Origin: Paucihalobacter sp036825875
GTDB taxonomy: Bacteria; Bacteroidota; Bacteroidia; Flavobacteriales; Flavobacteriaceae
Assembly: GCF_036825875.1 (NCBI RefSeq)
Contig: NZ_DAISXK010000041.1
Location: 1 to 23,213, forward strand
Length of the DNA stretch: 23,213 nucleotides
Reading direction: 5' to 3'
The position numbers and the translations under genes are program-made. The notes beneath the pieces were generated by a model, which saw only the letters and a list, made by a program, of their open reading frames with translations, had not been told where the DNA came from and searched no databases. Shown here one piece after another: positions 1 through 7,783 of the stretch (positions within the stretch are counted from its first letter, which is position 1; each line of letters opens with the position of its first letter).

Positions 1-1
1 C

Positions 2-2071
2 TTGAGCGAAAAAGATAAAACAGCAGACATTGAATTTATTTTTGATGTGGCTATTTCTGAAAAATCAGGGTATCATTTAAGCATTTCATCAGAAAAAATT
101 TCCGTAAAAGCATCGTCAGAAGCGGGTGCCTTTTATGCCGTTCAATCGTTAAGACAACTCTTACCTGAAGGATTAGAAAATCAAAGTTTTAAAGGTGATA
201 AAATCTATTTACAAGCACAACATATTGAAGACGCACCTCAATTTGCTTATCGCGGAATGCATCTGGATGTTGGGCGCCATTTATTTCCGGTGGAATTTAT
301 CAAGAAATACATCGATATGCTGGCACTGCTTAAGATGAATACTTTTCACTGGCATTTAACCGAAGACCAAGGTTGGCGCATCGAGATTAAAAAATATCCG
401 AAATTACAAGAGGTTGCTGCTTGGCGGGATGAAACTTTAATAGGGCACTACAACGATATGCCGCACCAGTTTGAAGGAAAACGCTATGGCGGTTATTACA
501 CCCAAGAAGAGGTCAAAGAAATTGTTGCTTATGCTAAAGCAAGACATATTACTGTAATCCCAGAAATTGAAATGCCCGGGCACTCACAGGCTGCCATTGC
601 CGCTTATCCACATTTGGGTTGCACAGGTGAAAATCCTGATGTTGCCAAACTATGGGGCGTTTTTGAGGACATTTATTGCCCTAAAGAAGAAACATTTGCT
701 TTTCTAGAAGATGTTTTGGAAGAAGTGATGGAATTGTTTCCAAGTACTTATATTCATATTGGCGGTGATGAAGCACCAAAAACCCGGTGGAAAAACTGTG
801 AAAGTTGCCAGCAAACTATACAAAAAGAAGGGTTAAACGACGAACACGAACTTCAAAGCTATTTCATCACCCGAACGGAAAAATACCTTAATAGTAAAGG
901 CCGTCAAATTATTGGTTGGGATGAGATTTTGGAAGGTGGTCTTGCGCCAAATGCCACCGTGATGTCCTGGCGCGGCGTTGAAGGTGCTGTGGCTGCGGCT
1001 AAACAAGGGCATAAGGTAATTATGACACCTACATCACACTGCTATTTTGATTATTACCAAAGCAATAATGATACCGAGCCGCTCGCCATTGGCGGGATTT
1101 TACCATTAGAAAAAGTCTATCATTTTAATCCCATTCCCGAGGGTTTGACCACCGAAGAATCCCAATTTGTGATGGGTGCACAAGGCAACGTTTGGACAGA
1201 ATATATGAAGAATGAACAACAAGTGGAATATATGGCTTTTCCTAGGGCAGTAGCACTAAGTGAAGTGCTTTGGACTTCAGAAGAACACAGAAATTACGAA
1301 GATTTTGTGAAAAGGTTGAAGCATTTCCAAAAGCGGATGGATGTGCTTAACGTAAATTATGCCAATCATTTGTATGAAATAAAAGGAGAAATTCAGTACA
1401 ATGAAAATGGAATTCAATTAGAATTAAAACCTGAAAGTTATGCCAATTCCATTTATTATACCAGAGATGGCAGTGAGCCCAATTTACAATCTTACAAGTA
1501 TGAAAAGGCACTCTCTGTCTCTGAAGACCTTCATATAAAAGCAGCCGTTTTTGATGAAAACGGAAAGCAATTAAGTTCCATTTTTGAGGAAGAAATTAAA
1601 ATACATAAGGCCGTAGGCAAAAAAATTGAACTGAGTGTGGAGCCTAGCAAAGTCTATAGCGGCGGTGGCGCAGAAGGTTTGATTAACGGTGTTCAGGGTA
1701 GTGATAAACGTTATGGCGATAAAGAATGGTTGGGGTTTTGGGGTGATGATTTGGAAATCCTGATTGATTTAGGCATAGTTAACCAAATAAACAAGATTTC
1801 AACCAGATTTTATGACGCTATTGGGCAATGGATTTACGCGCCATCTAATGTTGAAGTTGAGCTTTTAGATAGTGAAAAGAATACGTTGAAAAAACAAAAT
1901 GACACTTTGGTTGATGGCGGAAAAAATTTGAAAAATTTAGAAGTTAGTTTTGAAAATTTAAATGTGAGATACATTCATATTAACATCAAAAATTATGGCA
2001 CCATTCCAGATGGTGCTCAAGGTGCCGGCCATAAGGCCTGGTTGTTTGTTGATGAGATTGTCGTTGAATAA
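2..2071 (+). CDS. Beta-N-acetylhexosaminidase, GH20 (5'-truncated by window edge)
   Basis: Glycoside hydrolase family 20 exo-enzyme that removes terminal beta-linked GlcNAc/GalNAc by substrate-assisted catalysis. Numbering from the first visible codon, residues about 1-75 are the end of the GH20b domain (AGAFYAVQSLRQLLP). The TIM barrel follows at about 80-430 (FAYRGMHLDVGRH, FHWHLTEDQGWRIEI), with the catalytic Asp-Glu pair at D256-E257 in HIGGDEAP. A CHB_HEX_C-type segment (YYTRDGSEP, about 480-545) and a discoidin/F5-8C-like domain (about 560-689) form the C-terminus. The frame is open to the left edge, and the usual signal peptide and first part of GH20b are missing. The TTG at position 2 is therefore not the real start; roughly 80-100 residues lie outside the window. 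The next gene follows after 13 bp, so they probably share a transcript. Family assignment is secure; the natural substrate (N-glycan, chitooligosaccharide or other) is not shown by sequence. Confidence 0.95.
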   Translation: MSEKDKTADIEFIFDVAISEKSGYHLSISSEKISVKASSEAGAFYAVQSLRQLLPEGLENQSFKGDKIYLQAQHIEDAPQFAYRGMHLDVGRHLFPVEFIKKYIDMLALLKMNTFHWHLTEDQGWRIEIKKYPKLQEVAAWRDETLIGHYNDMPHQFEGKRYGGYYTQEEVKEIVAYAKARHITVIPEIEMPGHSQAAIAAYPHLGCTGENPDVAKLWGVFEDIYCPKEETFAFLEDVLEEVMELFPSTYIHIGGDEAPKTRWKNCESCQQTIQKEGLNDEHELQSYFITRTEKYLNSKGRQIIGWDEILEGGLAPNATVMSWRGVEGAVAAAKQGHKVIMTPTSHCYFDYYQSNNDTEPLAIGGILPLEKVYHFNPIPEGLTTEESQFVMGAQGNVWTEYMKNEQQVEYMAFPRAVALSEVLWTSEEHRNYEDFVKRLKHFQKRMDVLNVNYANHLYEIKGEIQYNENGIQLELKPESYANSIYYTRDGSEPNLQSYKYEKALSVSEDLHIKAAVFDENGKQLSSIFEEEIKIHKAVGKKIELSVEPSKVYSGGGAEGLINGVQGSDKRYGDKEWLGFWGDDLEILIDLGIVNQINKISTRFYDAIGQWIYAPSNVEVELLDSEKNTLKKQNDTLVDGGKNLKNLEVSFENLNVRYIHINIKNYGTIPDGAQGAGHKAWLFVDEIVVE

Positions 2072-2084
2072 ATTGAAGATTATT

Positions 2085-2810
2085 ATGACTTTAGAAATTT
2101 GTGCTGCCAATATCCAATCTGCTATTAATGCTGAAAAAGCCGGAGCACATCGCGTTGAGTTATGCAGTGAGTTAGCCGTTGGTGGCATAACGCCCTCATT
2201 TGGAATGATTCAAGAGGTTTTAAAGAAAGTATCCATTCCGGTTTTTGTCTTGATTCGCCCTCTAAGTGGGAATTTCACTTATTCCGAAGACGAATTTGAA
2301 ATTATAAAAGCAGACATCCTTAACTGCAAAAAGATGGGCTGTGCAGGCATTGTTTCCGGGGTTTTGAAAGTTGATAATTCCATTGATGTTATTAGAACTA
2401 AAGAATTGGTCGAACTAAGCAAGCCTTTACCATTTACGTTTCATCGTGCGTTTGACTGGGTGCCAAACCCAACAGAAGCGATAGAAACCTTAATTGATAT
2501 TGGTGTTCAGAGGGTTTTGACATCCGGGCAGTCTTCTACTGCCGATAAAGGTATTGAGTTGTTAACCCAACTGAATCAACAAGCAAATAATCGGATTCAG
2601 ATTTTGCCTGGTGGCGGCATCAGCGAAAATAATGTGAAGTTGTTTAAAGATAAGGGATTTACTGAAATTCACGCTTCTGCCACAACTTTGGTTCAAGAAA
2701 CAGCCGTCCCAAAAGTTGCAATGAATAGTACAAAGTTTTTTGAGGAACATAAAGTGTTTGAATCGAGTGTGGAAAGTATAAGAGCTGTTTTGCTTAACTT
2801 GGGGGATTAA
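2085..2810 (+). CDS. cutC: CutC family protein (TIM barrel, copper homeostasis annotation doubtful)
   Basis: A 241-residue protein of the CutC family (PF03932), a cytoplasmic TIM-barrel protein historically linked to copper tolerance in E. coli. Visible family motifs are LEICAANIQSAINAEKAGAHRVELC near the N-terminus (Cys6, Cys27), GGITPS, LIRPLSGNF with a following acidic stretch, FHRAFDWV in the centre, RVLTSGQ, and the glycine-rich LPGGGIS near residue 180. The start is the ATG at 2085. The frame is open 90 bases further upstream, but that extension overlaps the GH20 gene and is not family-like, while MTLEICA matches the normal CutC N-terminus. There is no signal peptide. The gene lies 13 bp after the hexosaminidase and 84 bp before a beta-mannosidase, so a role in handling a glycan breakdown product is at least as likely here as copper homeostasis; that is inference from context. 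Confidence 0.93.
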   Translation: MTLEICAANIQSAINAEKAGAHRVELCSELAVGGITPSFGMIQEVLKKVSIPVFVLIRPLSGNFTYSEDEFEIIKADILNCKKMGCAGIVSGVLKVDNSIDVIRTKELVELSKPLPFTFHRAFDWVPNPTEAIETLIDIGVQRVLTSGQSSTADKGIELLTQLNQQANNRIQILPGGGISENNVKLFKDKGFTEIHASATTLVQETAVPKVAMNSTKFFEEHKVFESSVESIRAVLLNLGD

Positions 2811-2816
2811 AAATAG

Positions 2817-2885
2817 CCCTCAGATTTCGCAGAACAACGCAGAAAAAAAGGAAACCCTTCTGCGAAACTCAGCGAGATCTGCGGG
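2817..2885. repeat. Imperfect palindromic CGCAGA-type intergenic repeat
   Basis: Between cutC and the beta-mannosidase gene lies an inverted repeat of two arms of about 28 bases. The left arm, 2817-2844, begins CCCTCAGATTTCGCAGA. The right arm, 2858-2885, ends GCGAGATCTGCGGG. They are separated by 13 bases (2845-2857). Eighteen of the inner 24 positions pair, with extra pairs at the CCC/GGG ends. The motif GCAGA/TCTGC also recurs within each arm. It occupies most of the 84-bp gap and has no clean T-tract, so it is not a standard intrinsic terminator. I recall similar 'tctgcgaaactctgcg' intergenic elements from other Bacteroidota genomes, but cannot confirm this here. It could be a REP/MITE-like element or an RNA-processing hairpin. 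Confidence 0.7.
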
Positions 2886-2894
2886 AAATAAAAA

Positions 2895-5384
2895 ATGAAA
2901 AAATTAATATATCAATCACTAAAATTACTCTTGTTACTCCTTATTTCAGGATGTGACCAAGCAACCAATGACTCACTTTCAAGACAAAATATAAATGATA
3001 ACTGGCAATTCAAACAAAGCTTAGACTCCACTTGGTATCCTGCAACCATTCCCAGCACCGTACATACCGATTTGTATGAAAACAAGCAGATTCCGTACCC
3101 ATTTGTTGGAGATAATGAATCGCAATTGCAATGGATTTCTGAAAACGGATGGGAATATAAAACCCGTTTTTTAGTAGATGAAAAAACACTTCAAAAAAGA
3201 AATCACTTTTTAAATTTTGAAGGTTTAGATACTTATGCTTCAGTTTATTTGAATGATAGTTTGATTTTAAAATCTAACAATGCTTTTCGATATTGGAAAG
3301 TGGATGTGACAGCCTTGCTTCAATCTGAAAATTATCTAAAAATTGATTTTGAGCCCACAACTCTTATTGAAGAATCCGAAAAAGAAAAGTTAGGCTACGA
3401 ACTCCCTGAAGGATTGCGAATCTTTTCGCGGAAAGCACAATTTCAATACGGTTGGGACTGGGGTCCGATATTTATTACTTCAGGAGTTTGGCGCAATGTT
3501 TATTTAGAGTCTTGGAACAGAGCCAAACTTGAAGACACCTACATTAAGCAAATTTCACTAACAGATGAATTGGCACAAATGGAAGCAGAAATAGAAATAA
3601 ACATAGCTGAGGAAACTGAATTAGTTTTAGAGATTTTGGTTTCAGATAGATTAGCGGTAACGCAAAAACTACTGCTGACAAAGGGCGAACATTTGGTAAA
3701 AATCCCTTTTGAAATCAACAATCCCAAACGTTGGTGGCCACACAACTTGGGTGAGCCACATTTGTATGATATGGAAGTGCGCTTAAGACGAAATAACAAA
3801 ATATTGGACGTAGAAAAACTTAAAAAAAGTTTTCGAACCATTGAGCATATTGCAGAAAAGGATGAGGTGGGCGAGTCCTTTTACTTTAAGGTAAATGGTG
3901 AAGCAGTTTTTATGAAAGGCGCTAATTATATTCCACAAAATAGTTTTCAGAATTGGGTTGAAGATTCACATTATGAACAATTGCTAAATGATGCTGTTGC
4001 CGCCAATATGAATATGCTTCGGGTTTGGGGTGGCGGCATTTATGAAAACGATGTGTTTTATGAAAAATGTGATGAAAAGGGCTTGCTAGTTTGGCAGGAT
4101 TTTATGTTTGCCTGTGCGATGTATCCCGGTGATGAATCCTTTCTTGAAAATGTGCAGCAGGAGGCCATTGATAATGTAAAACGCTTGCGAAATTTTACTT
4201 CTATTGCTTTGTGGTGCGGTAACAATGAAGTAAGCGAAGGCTGGCACCGCTGGGGTTGGCAGGAAGGCAGAAGTGAACCTGAAAAAGAAGAGATTTGGAA
4301 CAATTATTTAAAAATGTTCGACACCATTTTACCAAATACCGTGAATAAATTAACGGAAGTTCCTTATTGGGAAACTTCTCCAAAATTTGGTCGGGGTGAT
4401 ATTCGCTATATAACCGAAGGCAATGCACACGACTGGTGGGTTTGGCACGATGGGTATCCGTTTGAAAGTTTGGTAAAGAATGTGCCTCGTTTTATGAGTG
4501 AATTTGGCTTTCAGGCGTTTCCAAGCTATGAAACTATTAAATTTATAAACGACAACGACAGCATCGATATTAATTCAGCTGCATTTAAAACACATCAAAA
4601 GCATCAAATTAGTTTTGAGCGAATTAAAGAATATATGGAACATGATTTTCCGGTGCCTGATAATGACGAAGATTACGTGTATATGAGTCAGTTGTTGCAA
4701 GCCTATGGCATCGGTAAAGGTATTGAAGCACACCGGCGCGCAAGACCTTACAACATGGGAAGCTTGTTTTGGCAGCTGAATGATTGTTGGCCATCTGTAA
4801 GTTGGTCTAGCATAGATTTTTTCGGTAACTGGAAAGCGCTTCATTATCAAGCGAAGCGCAGTTTTGAAAATATCTTGGTTTCGTTTGAAACAGGTGAAAA
4901 ATCAATTGGGGTTTTTGTAGTTAACGACTTGCTTGAAAACCAAACAGGTGCTTTAAAGCTTAAACTATTAGATTTTTACGGGAATGAATTATGGAGCGAG
5001 AACACCGAGATATCCGTAGCCAAATCGAGCAGTAATATGTATTCAAGAATTCCCGAAGAGATTTACAAAGGTCAAGAAGGCAAAGTGGTATTAGAAGCAT
5101 ATTTTAATGATACATCTTCACTATTTTATTTTTCCAAGCCAAAGGATTTGATTTTGCCCCAAGCCAAATTAAATTACCAAATCACTAAGGTAATTGATGG
5201 TTTTCAAATAGAGTTCACTTCAGAAGTGCTTCAAAAAAACGTGTTTTTATTTAGCAATTATGAAGGTTTTTTTAGTGATAATTATTTTGATTTGCTGCCT
5301 GGGAAATCAATCGTTGTAAAATTTGAAACAAAGGCCAAAACATGTGAAATTCAGCACAAAACGTTTAACACTTTCATAAGATAA
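2895..5384 (+). CDS. Beta-mannosidase lipoprotein, GH2
   Basis: An 829-residue GH2 enzyme, predicted to hydrolyse terminal beta-1,4-mannose (N-glycan core or mannan oligosaccharides). The N-terminus is a lipoprotein signal with lipobox ISGC (Cys20), so the enzyme is probably membrane-anchored outside the cytoplasm. Domain order: sugar-binding jelly roll about 30-200 (NINDNWQF, FEGLDTYASVYLN, YGWDWGP), Ig-like domain about 205-320, TIM barrel from about 330 (FKVNGEAVFMKGANYIPQ, LRVWGGGIYE), and C-terminal beta-sandwich about 650-829. The acid/base is E445 in WCGNNEVSEGW and the nucleophile is E536 in MSEFGFQAFP. The 91-residue spacing and the WCGNNE and SEFGFQ signatures mark the mannosidase branch rather than beta-galactosidase. 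The ATG at 2895 opens directly onto the MKKLI signal peptide. It follows cutC by 84 bp, with the palindromic repeat in between, and probably belongs to the same glycan-utilisation group. Confidence 0.94.
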   Translation: MKKLIYQSLKLLLLLLISGCDQATNDSLSRQNINDNWQFKQSLDSTWYPATIPSTVHTDLYENKQIPYPFVGDNESQLQWISENGWEYKTRFLVDEKTLQKRNHFLNFEGLDTYASVYLNDSLILKSNNAFRYWKVDVTALLQSENYLKIDFEPTTLIEESEKEKLGYELPEGLRIFSRKAQFQYGWDWGPIFITSGVWRNVYLESWNRAKLEDTYIKQISLTDELAQMEAEIEINIAEETELVLEILVSDRLAVTQKLLLTKGEHLVKIPFEINNPKRWWPHNLGEPHLYDMEVRLRRNNKILDVEKLKKSFRTIEHIAEKDEVGESFYFKVNGEAVFMKGANYIPQNSFQNWVEDSHYEQLLNDAVAANMNMLRVWGGGIYENDVFYEKCDEKGLLVWQDFMFACAMYPGDESFLENVQQEAIDNVKRLRNFTSIALWCGNNEVSEGWHRWGWQEGRSEPEKEEIWNNYLKMFDTILPNTVNKLTEVPYWETSPKFGRGDIRYITEGNAHDWWVWHDGYPFESLVKNVPRFMSEFGFQAFPSYETIKFINDNDSIDINSAAFKTHQKHQISFERIKEYMEHDFPVPDNDEDYVYMSQLLQAYGIGKGIEAHRRARPYNMGSLFWQLNDCWPSVSWSSIDFFGNWKALHYQAKRSFENILVSFETGEKSIGVFVVNDLLENQTGALKLKLLDFYGNELWSENTEISVAKSSSNMYSRIPEEIYKGQEGKVVLEAYFNDTSSLFYFSKPKDLILPQAKLNYQITKVIDGFQIEFTSEVLQKNVFLFSNYEGFFSDNYFDLLPGKSIVVKFETKAKTCEIQHKTFNTFIR

Positions 5385-5401
5385 ACGGCTTGCTTAATAG
5401 C

Positions 5402-5409
5402 TAACTTTG
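5402..5409 (+). promoter_or_regulatory. Candidate -7 promoter element for the metallophosphoesterase gene
   Basis: TAACTTTG matches the Bacteroidota -7 consensus TAnnTTTG exactly. No TTG lies at the usual 17-23 base spacing upstream; the nearest is at 5390-5392. Transcription would start about 5-7 bases downstream, giving a leader of only about 6-14 bases, depending on which ATG (5422 or 5428) is used. It is rated low because an eight-base AT-rich motif can occur by chance. Confidence 0.35.
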
Positions 5410-5421
5410 TAATTCATTAAA

Positions 5422-6657
5422 ATGTTTATGATACGTTGGGTAATATTCTTTACAATTTACGGGGTTTTTAGTTTTTATGCTTTTCAAGCGGTTAAAACCT
5501 CAACTAAATTTGGCTGGATTCATTGGGTTTTTGTAATTGTATCTATTATTGTTTTCAGCAACTTTGTTTATCAGTTTACCATTGGAAGCGAAAGTAGAGT
5601 TCTTACCCAAGGAAAAAGTTTTGCTTTAGGTTTTTTAATTACGTTCATGACTTTCAAAATGGTTATCATCCCCATATTGCTAGGTGAAGATATATTTAGG
5701 GCGATCATTGGAATCAACGACAAGTTTATTGCTTCTAATAATGAATTTGCTATTCCGTCTAGACGAAAGTTTGTAAGTCAGGTCGCTCTTGGGATTGCTG
5801 CCATTCCGATGATTTCTTTGCTTTATGGAATGTACAAGGGCAAGTACAATTTCAGAGTTTTAAAATACACTTTACACTTTGAAGATTTACCTGATGCTTT
5901 TGACGGTTATAGACTTACACAGTTGAGTGATATACATTCAGGGAGTTTTGATAATCCAGATAAAATTAAATACGCCATTGATCTGGTTAACGAACAAGAG
6001 TCTGACTGTATTTTGTTTACGGGAGATTTGGTAAATAATATGGCTAGCGAAATGTTGCCATGGAAAGACATGTTTTCCAAACTTCAAGCTAAGGATGGCA
6101 TTTATTCTGTATTAGGAAATCATGACTATGGCGATTACGTAGATTGGAATTCTGCCGAAGATAAACGTCAAAATTTAGAAACCTTAAAGCAAATTCAGAA
6201 AGAAATGGGCTTTCAATTGCTGTTAAATGAAAGCACATATTTAGAAAGGGATGGACGGCGTTTAGCCATAATTGGTGTTGAAAACTGGGGTAGAGGTGGT
6301 TTCAAAAAAGCAGGAGATTTAAAAAAGGCAAGTGAAAATTTAAGCGAAACAGACTTTAAAATATTAATGAGCCACGATCCGAGTCATTGGGAAGAAGTCG
6401 TGCTGAACGACGACACACATTATCATTTAACCTTAAGCGGTCATACACACGGCATGCAATTTGGAATTGAAATCCCTGGTTGGATAAAATGGAGCCCTGT
6501 GAGTTGGCGCTATAAATATTGGGCAGGAATTTATAAAGAAAAGGGTCAATATATTAATGTAAACCGTGGTTTTGGGTTTTTAGCCTATCCAGGACGCGTT
6601 GGTATTTGGCCCGAAATCACCGTTATTGAATTAAAAAAAGGGCAAGCTAAAGTCTAA
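5422..6657 (+). CDS. Membrane-anchored calcineurin-like metallophosphoesterase
   Basis: A 411-residue protein of the YkuE/YaeI-like metallophosphoesterase group. Three hydrophobic segments occupy residues about 3-24, 31-54 and 67-88. A fourth begins after a twin-arginine stretch SRRKFVSQ (R114-R115) and spans about 119-136. The catalytic domain follows from about 145 with the di-metal ligand motifs in order: SDIHSG (D170, H172), GDLVNN (D202), GNHD (N233, H234), MSHD (H318) and SGHTHG (H341, H343). All metal ligands are present, so it should be active. Family members cleave phosphomonoesters, phosphodiesters or lipid-A-type pyrophosphates such as UDP-diacylglucosamine; the substrate cannot be read from the sequence. 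Start is ATG 5422, with ATG 5428 two codons later as an alternative. It is separated from the mannosidase by 37 bp and has its own possible promoter. Confidence 0.9.
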   Translation: MFMIRWVIFFTIYGVFSFYAFQAVKTSTKFGWIHWVFVIVSIIVFSNFVYQFTIGSESRVLTQGKSFALGFLITFMTFKMVIIPILLGEDIFRAIIGINDKFIASNNEFAIPSRRKFVSQVALGIAAIPMISLLYGMYKGKYNFRVLKYTLHFEDLPDAFDGYRLTQLSDIHSGSFDNPDKIKYAIDLVNEQESDCILFTGDLVNNMASEMLPWKDMFSKLQAKDGIYSVLGNHDYGDYVDWNSAEDKRQNLETLKQIQKEMGFQLLLNESTYLERDGRRLAIIGVENWGRGGFKKAGDLKKASENLSETDFKILMSHDPSHWEEVVLNDDTHYHLTLSGHTHGMQFGIEIPGWIKWSPVSWRYKYWAGIYKEKGQYINVNRGFGFLAYPGRVGIWPEITVIELKKGQAKV

Positions 6658-6761
6658 ATAAGCAGGCAGTATTTTTTTTGAATTTATTTTCTTAATTTTA
6701 TACTGACAGACGGGCAATGTATTATCTTCAATAACAATTATATAAATACAAAAAAAATATG

Positions 6762-6769
6762 TAGGTTTG
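6762..6769 (+). promoter_or_regulatory. Candidate -7 promoter element for the thioredoxin-like gene
   Basis: TAGGTTTG fits TAnnTTTG and ends 33 bases before the ATG at 6803, a plausible leader length. The 145-bp gap upstream is very AT-rich, and no clear TTG is present at the -33 position. It is the only good promoter-like motif in this gap. Confidence 0.45.
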
Positions 6770-6802
6770 TATTTACATTATTGACTTTAAAACTTCAAGG
6801 TT

Positions 6803-7099
6803 ATGTCAAAATTTGGGGAACTCATAGACGTTGATATTCCTGTTTTGTTGGACTTTTTCACAGAATGGAACGAGCAATCAACCGCGATGCACGCCGTGCT
6901 TAGAGATGTGGCTGCTGCATTGGGCGATAAAGCAAAGGTTATAAAAATTGATGTTGAAAAAAACAAGGAGTTAGCCGAAGCCTTAAGAGTAAAAGGATTG
7001 CCCACACTTATTATCTACAAAAATGGCGAAATGAAATGGCGTCATAGTGGCGAACAAGATGCCAATACGTTAATTGGGATTATTCAGGAGTACGTTTAG
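6803..7099 (+). CDS. Thioredoxin-like fold protein lacking the CxxC active site
   Basis: A 98-residue single thioredoxin-fold domain, about the length of E. coli thioredoxin (109 aa). The fold is recognisable from IPVLLDFFTEW (beta strand to the tryptophan W22), VIKIDVEKNKELAEALRVKGLPTLIIYKNGE with the cis-proline P67, and the final helix DANTLIGIIQEYV. Where a thioredoxin has W-C-x-x-C, this protein has W22-N23-E24-Q25-S26. Both cysteines are absent and the protein contains no cysteine at all, so it cannot catalyse dithiol-disulfide exchange. There is no signal peptide, so it is probably cytoplasmic. It may act as a structural or chaperone-like partner. The rest of the domain is well preserved, which argues against a decaying pseudogene. 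The stop codon lies one base from the stop of the convergent gene. Confidence 0.88.
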   Translation: MSKFGELIDVDIPVLLDFFTEWNEQSTAMHAVLRDVAAALGDKAKVIKIDVEKNKELAEALRVKGLPTLIIYKNGEMKWRHSGEQDANTLIGIIQEYV

Positions 7100-7100
7100 G

Positions 7101-7685
7101 TTAGTCTTTGATGCATCGGCAGCTAAATCCGACATCAGGACCCGGCGTAGCTATCCCTAAATTACCGTCTAAATTAAAGCCTATTCCCTCTGGAATAGTA
7201 GTTACTTCAAAATTAAACCAATAACGACCAACTTCTCCTAAAAACTGGAAATTTTGTAAATTTCTGAAACCTCCTGCCAGCAAATTAAAATTTATTTGAT
7301 TACCAAATACTTGTCCATTAGGCTTAAGAAACGCATATGCAACATCAACTCCTCCAAAATAATTAAATAATTCAAACCACTCTTGTTCAGTTGGTAAATG
7401 ATATCCATCCGGACAAACCGATTTAGCGATACTTTGACTGTAAAGTCTTCCATAAGTAAAGCAATTAGTTTCTTGATTGTTATAACATGAACTTAGATTG
7501 TTAGGAGCCTCATAATTCAAATTCTCAGCAAACCATGTCTGATTTCCAATTTTAACTATTTGGTAAGTTTGACCGTCGCGTGGGTCTGTAAAAAATGAAG
7601 TTTCAAAATCTTGAAGACCGTCATCATCGTTAGAGCACGAAAAGATGAATGTTGTTAGCAGTAATAACAGAAGTATGTTTTTCAT
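7101..7685 (-). CDS. FISUMP-domain lipoprotein
   Basis: A 194-residue lipoprotein. The signal peptide ends in lipobox FIFSC (Cys17), followed by SNDDD, an acidic start typical of flavobacterial surface lipoproteins. The rest (about 33-192) is a FISUMP domain (Fibrobacter succinogenes major paralogous domain, TIGR02145). This is recognised from DPRDGQTYQIVKIGNQTWFAENL, a tyrosine-rich segment with GRLYS, SVCPDGYHLPTEQEW and the cysteine-rich end GFSCRCIKD. Paired cysteines (Cys68, Cys75, Cys91 and the final pair, approximate numbering) probably form disulfides. FISUMP proteins are exported, and their molecular function is not known; they often occur as families of paralogues. The gene stands alone on the minus strand, with about 98 bp to the deacetylase upstream and only one base between its stop and the convergent thioredoxin-like gene. 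Confidence 0.85.
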   Translation of the reverse strand: MKNILLLLLLTTFIFSCSNDDDGLQDFETSFFTDPRDGQTYQIVKIGNQTWFAENLNYEAPNNLSSCYNNQETNCFTYGRLYSQSIAKSVCPDGYHLPTEQEWFELFNYFGGVDVAYAFLKPNGQVFGNQINFNLLAGGFRNLQNFQFLGEVGRYWFNFEVTTIPEGIGFNLDGNLGIATPGPDVGFSCRCIKD

Positions 7686-7783
7686 GAGCTTGTCTTTAAA
7701 TTAAACAAAATAATATCTCATTTTTTAACCTTGAGTTAATAGCATGTCAACAAGATACAAAATTTTTAATAAAGAAAGCTGAA

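Noticed and set aside
1995..2084. In-frame upstream extension of cutC overlapping the hexosaminidase
   Set aside because: The extra 30 residues are a shifted frame of the GH20 coding region; MTLEICA at 2085 is the expected CutC start.
6667..6705. Inverted repeat CAGTAT...ATACTG after the metallophosphoesterase as a terminator
   Set aside because: Only six AT-rich pairs with a 27-base loop and no following T-tract; too weak to support.
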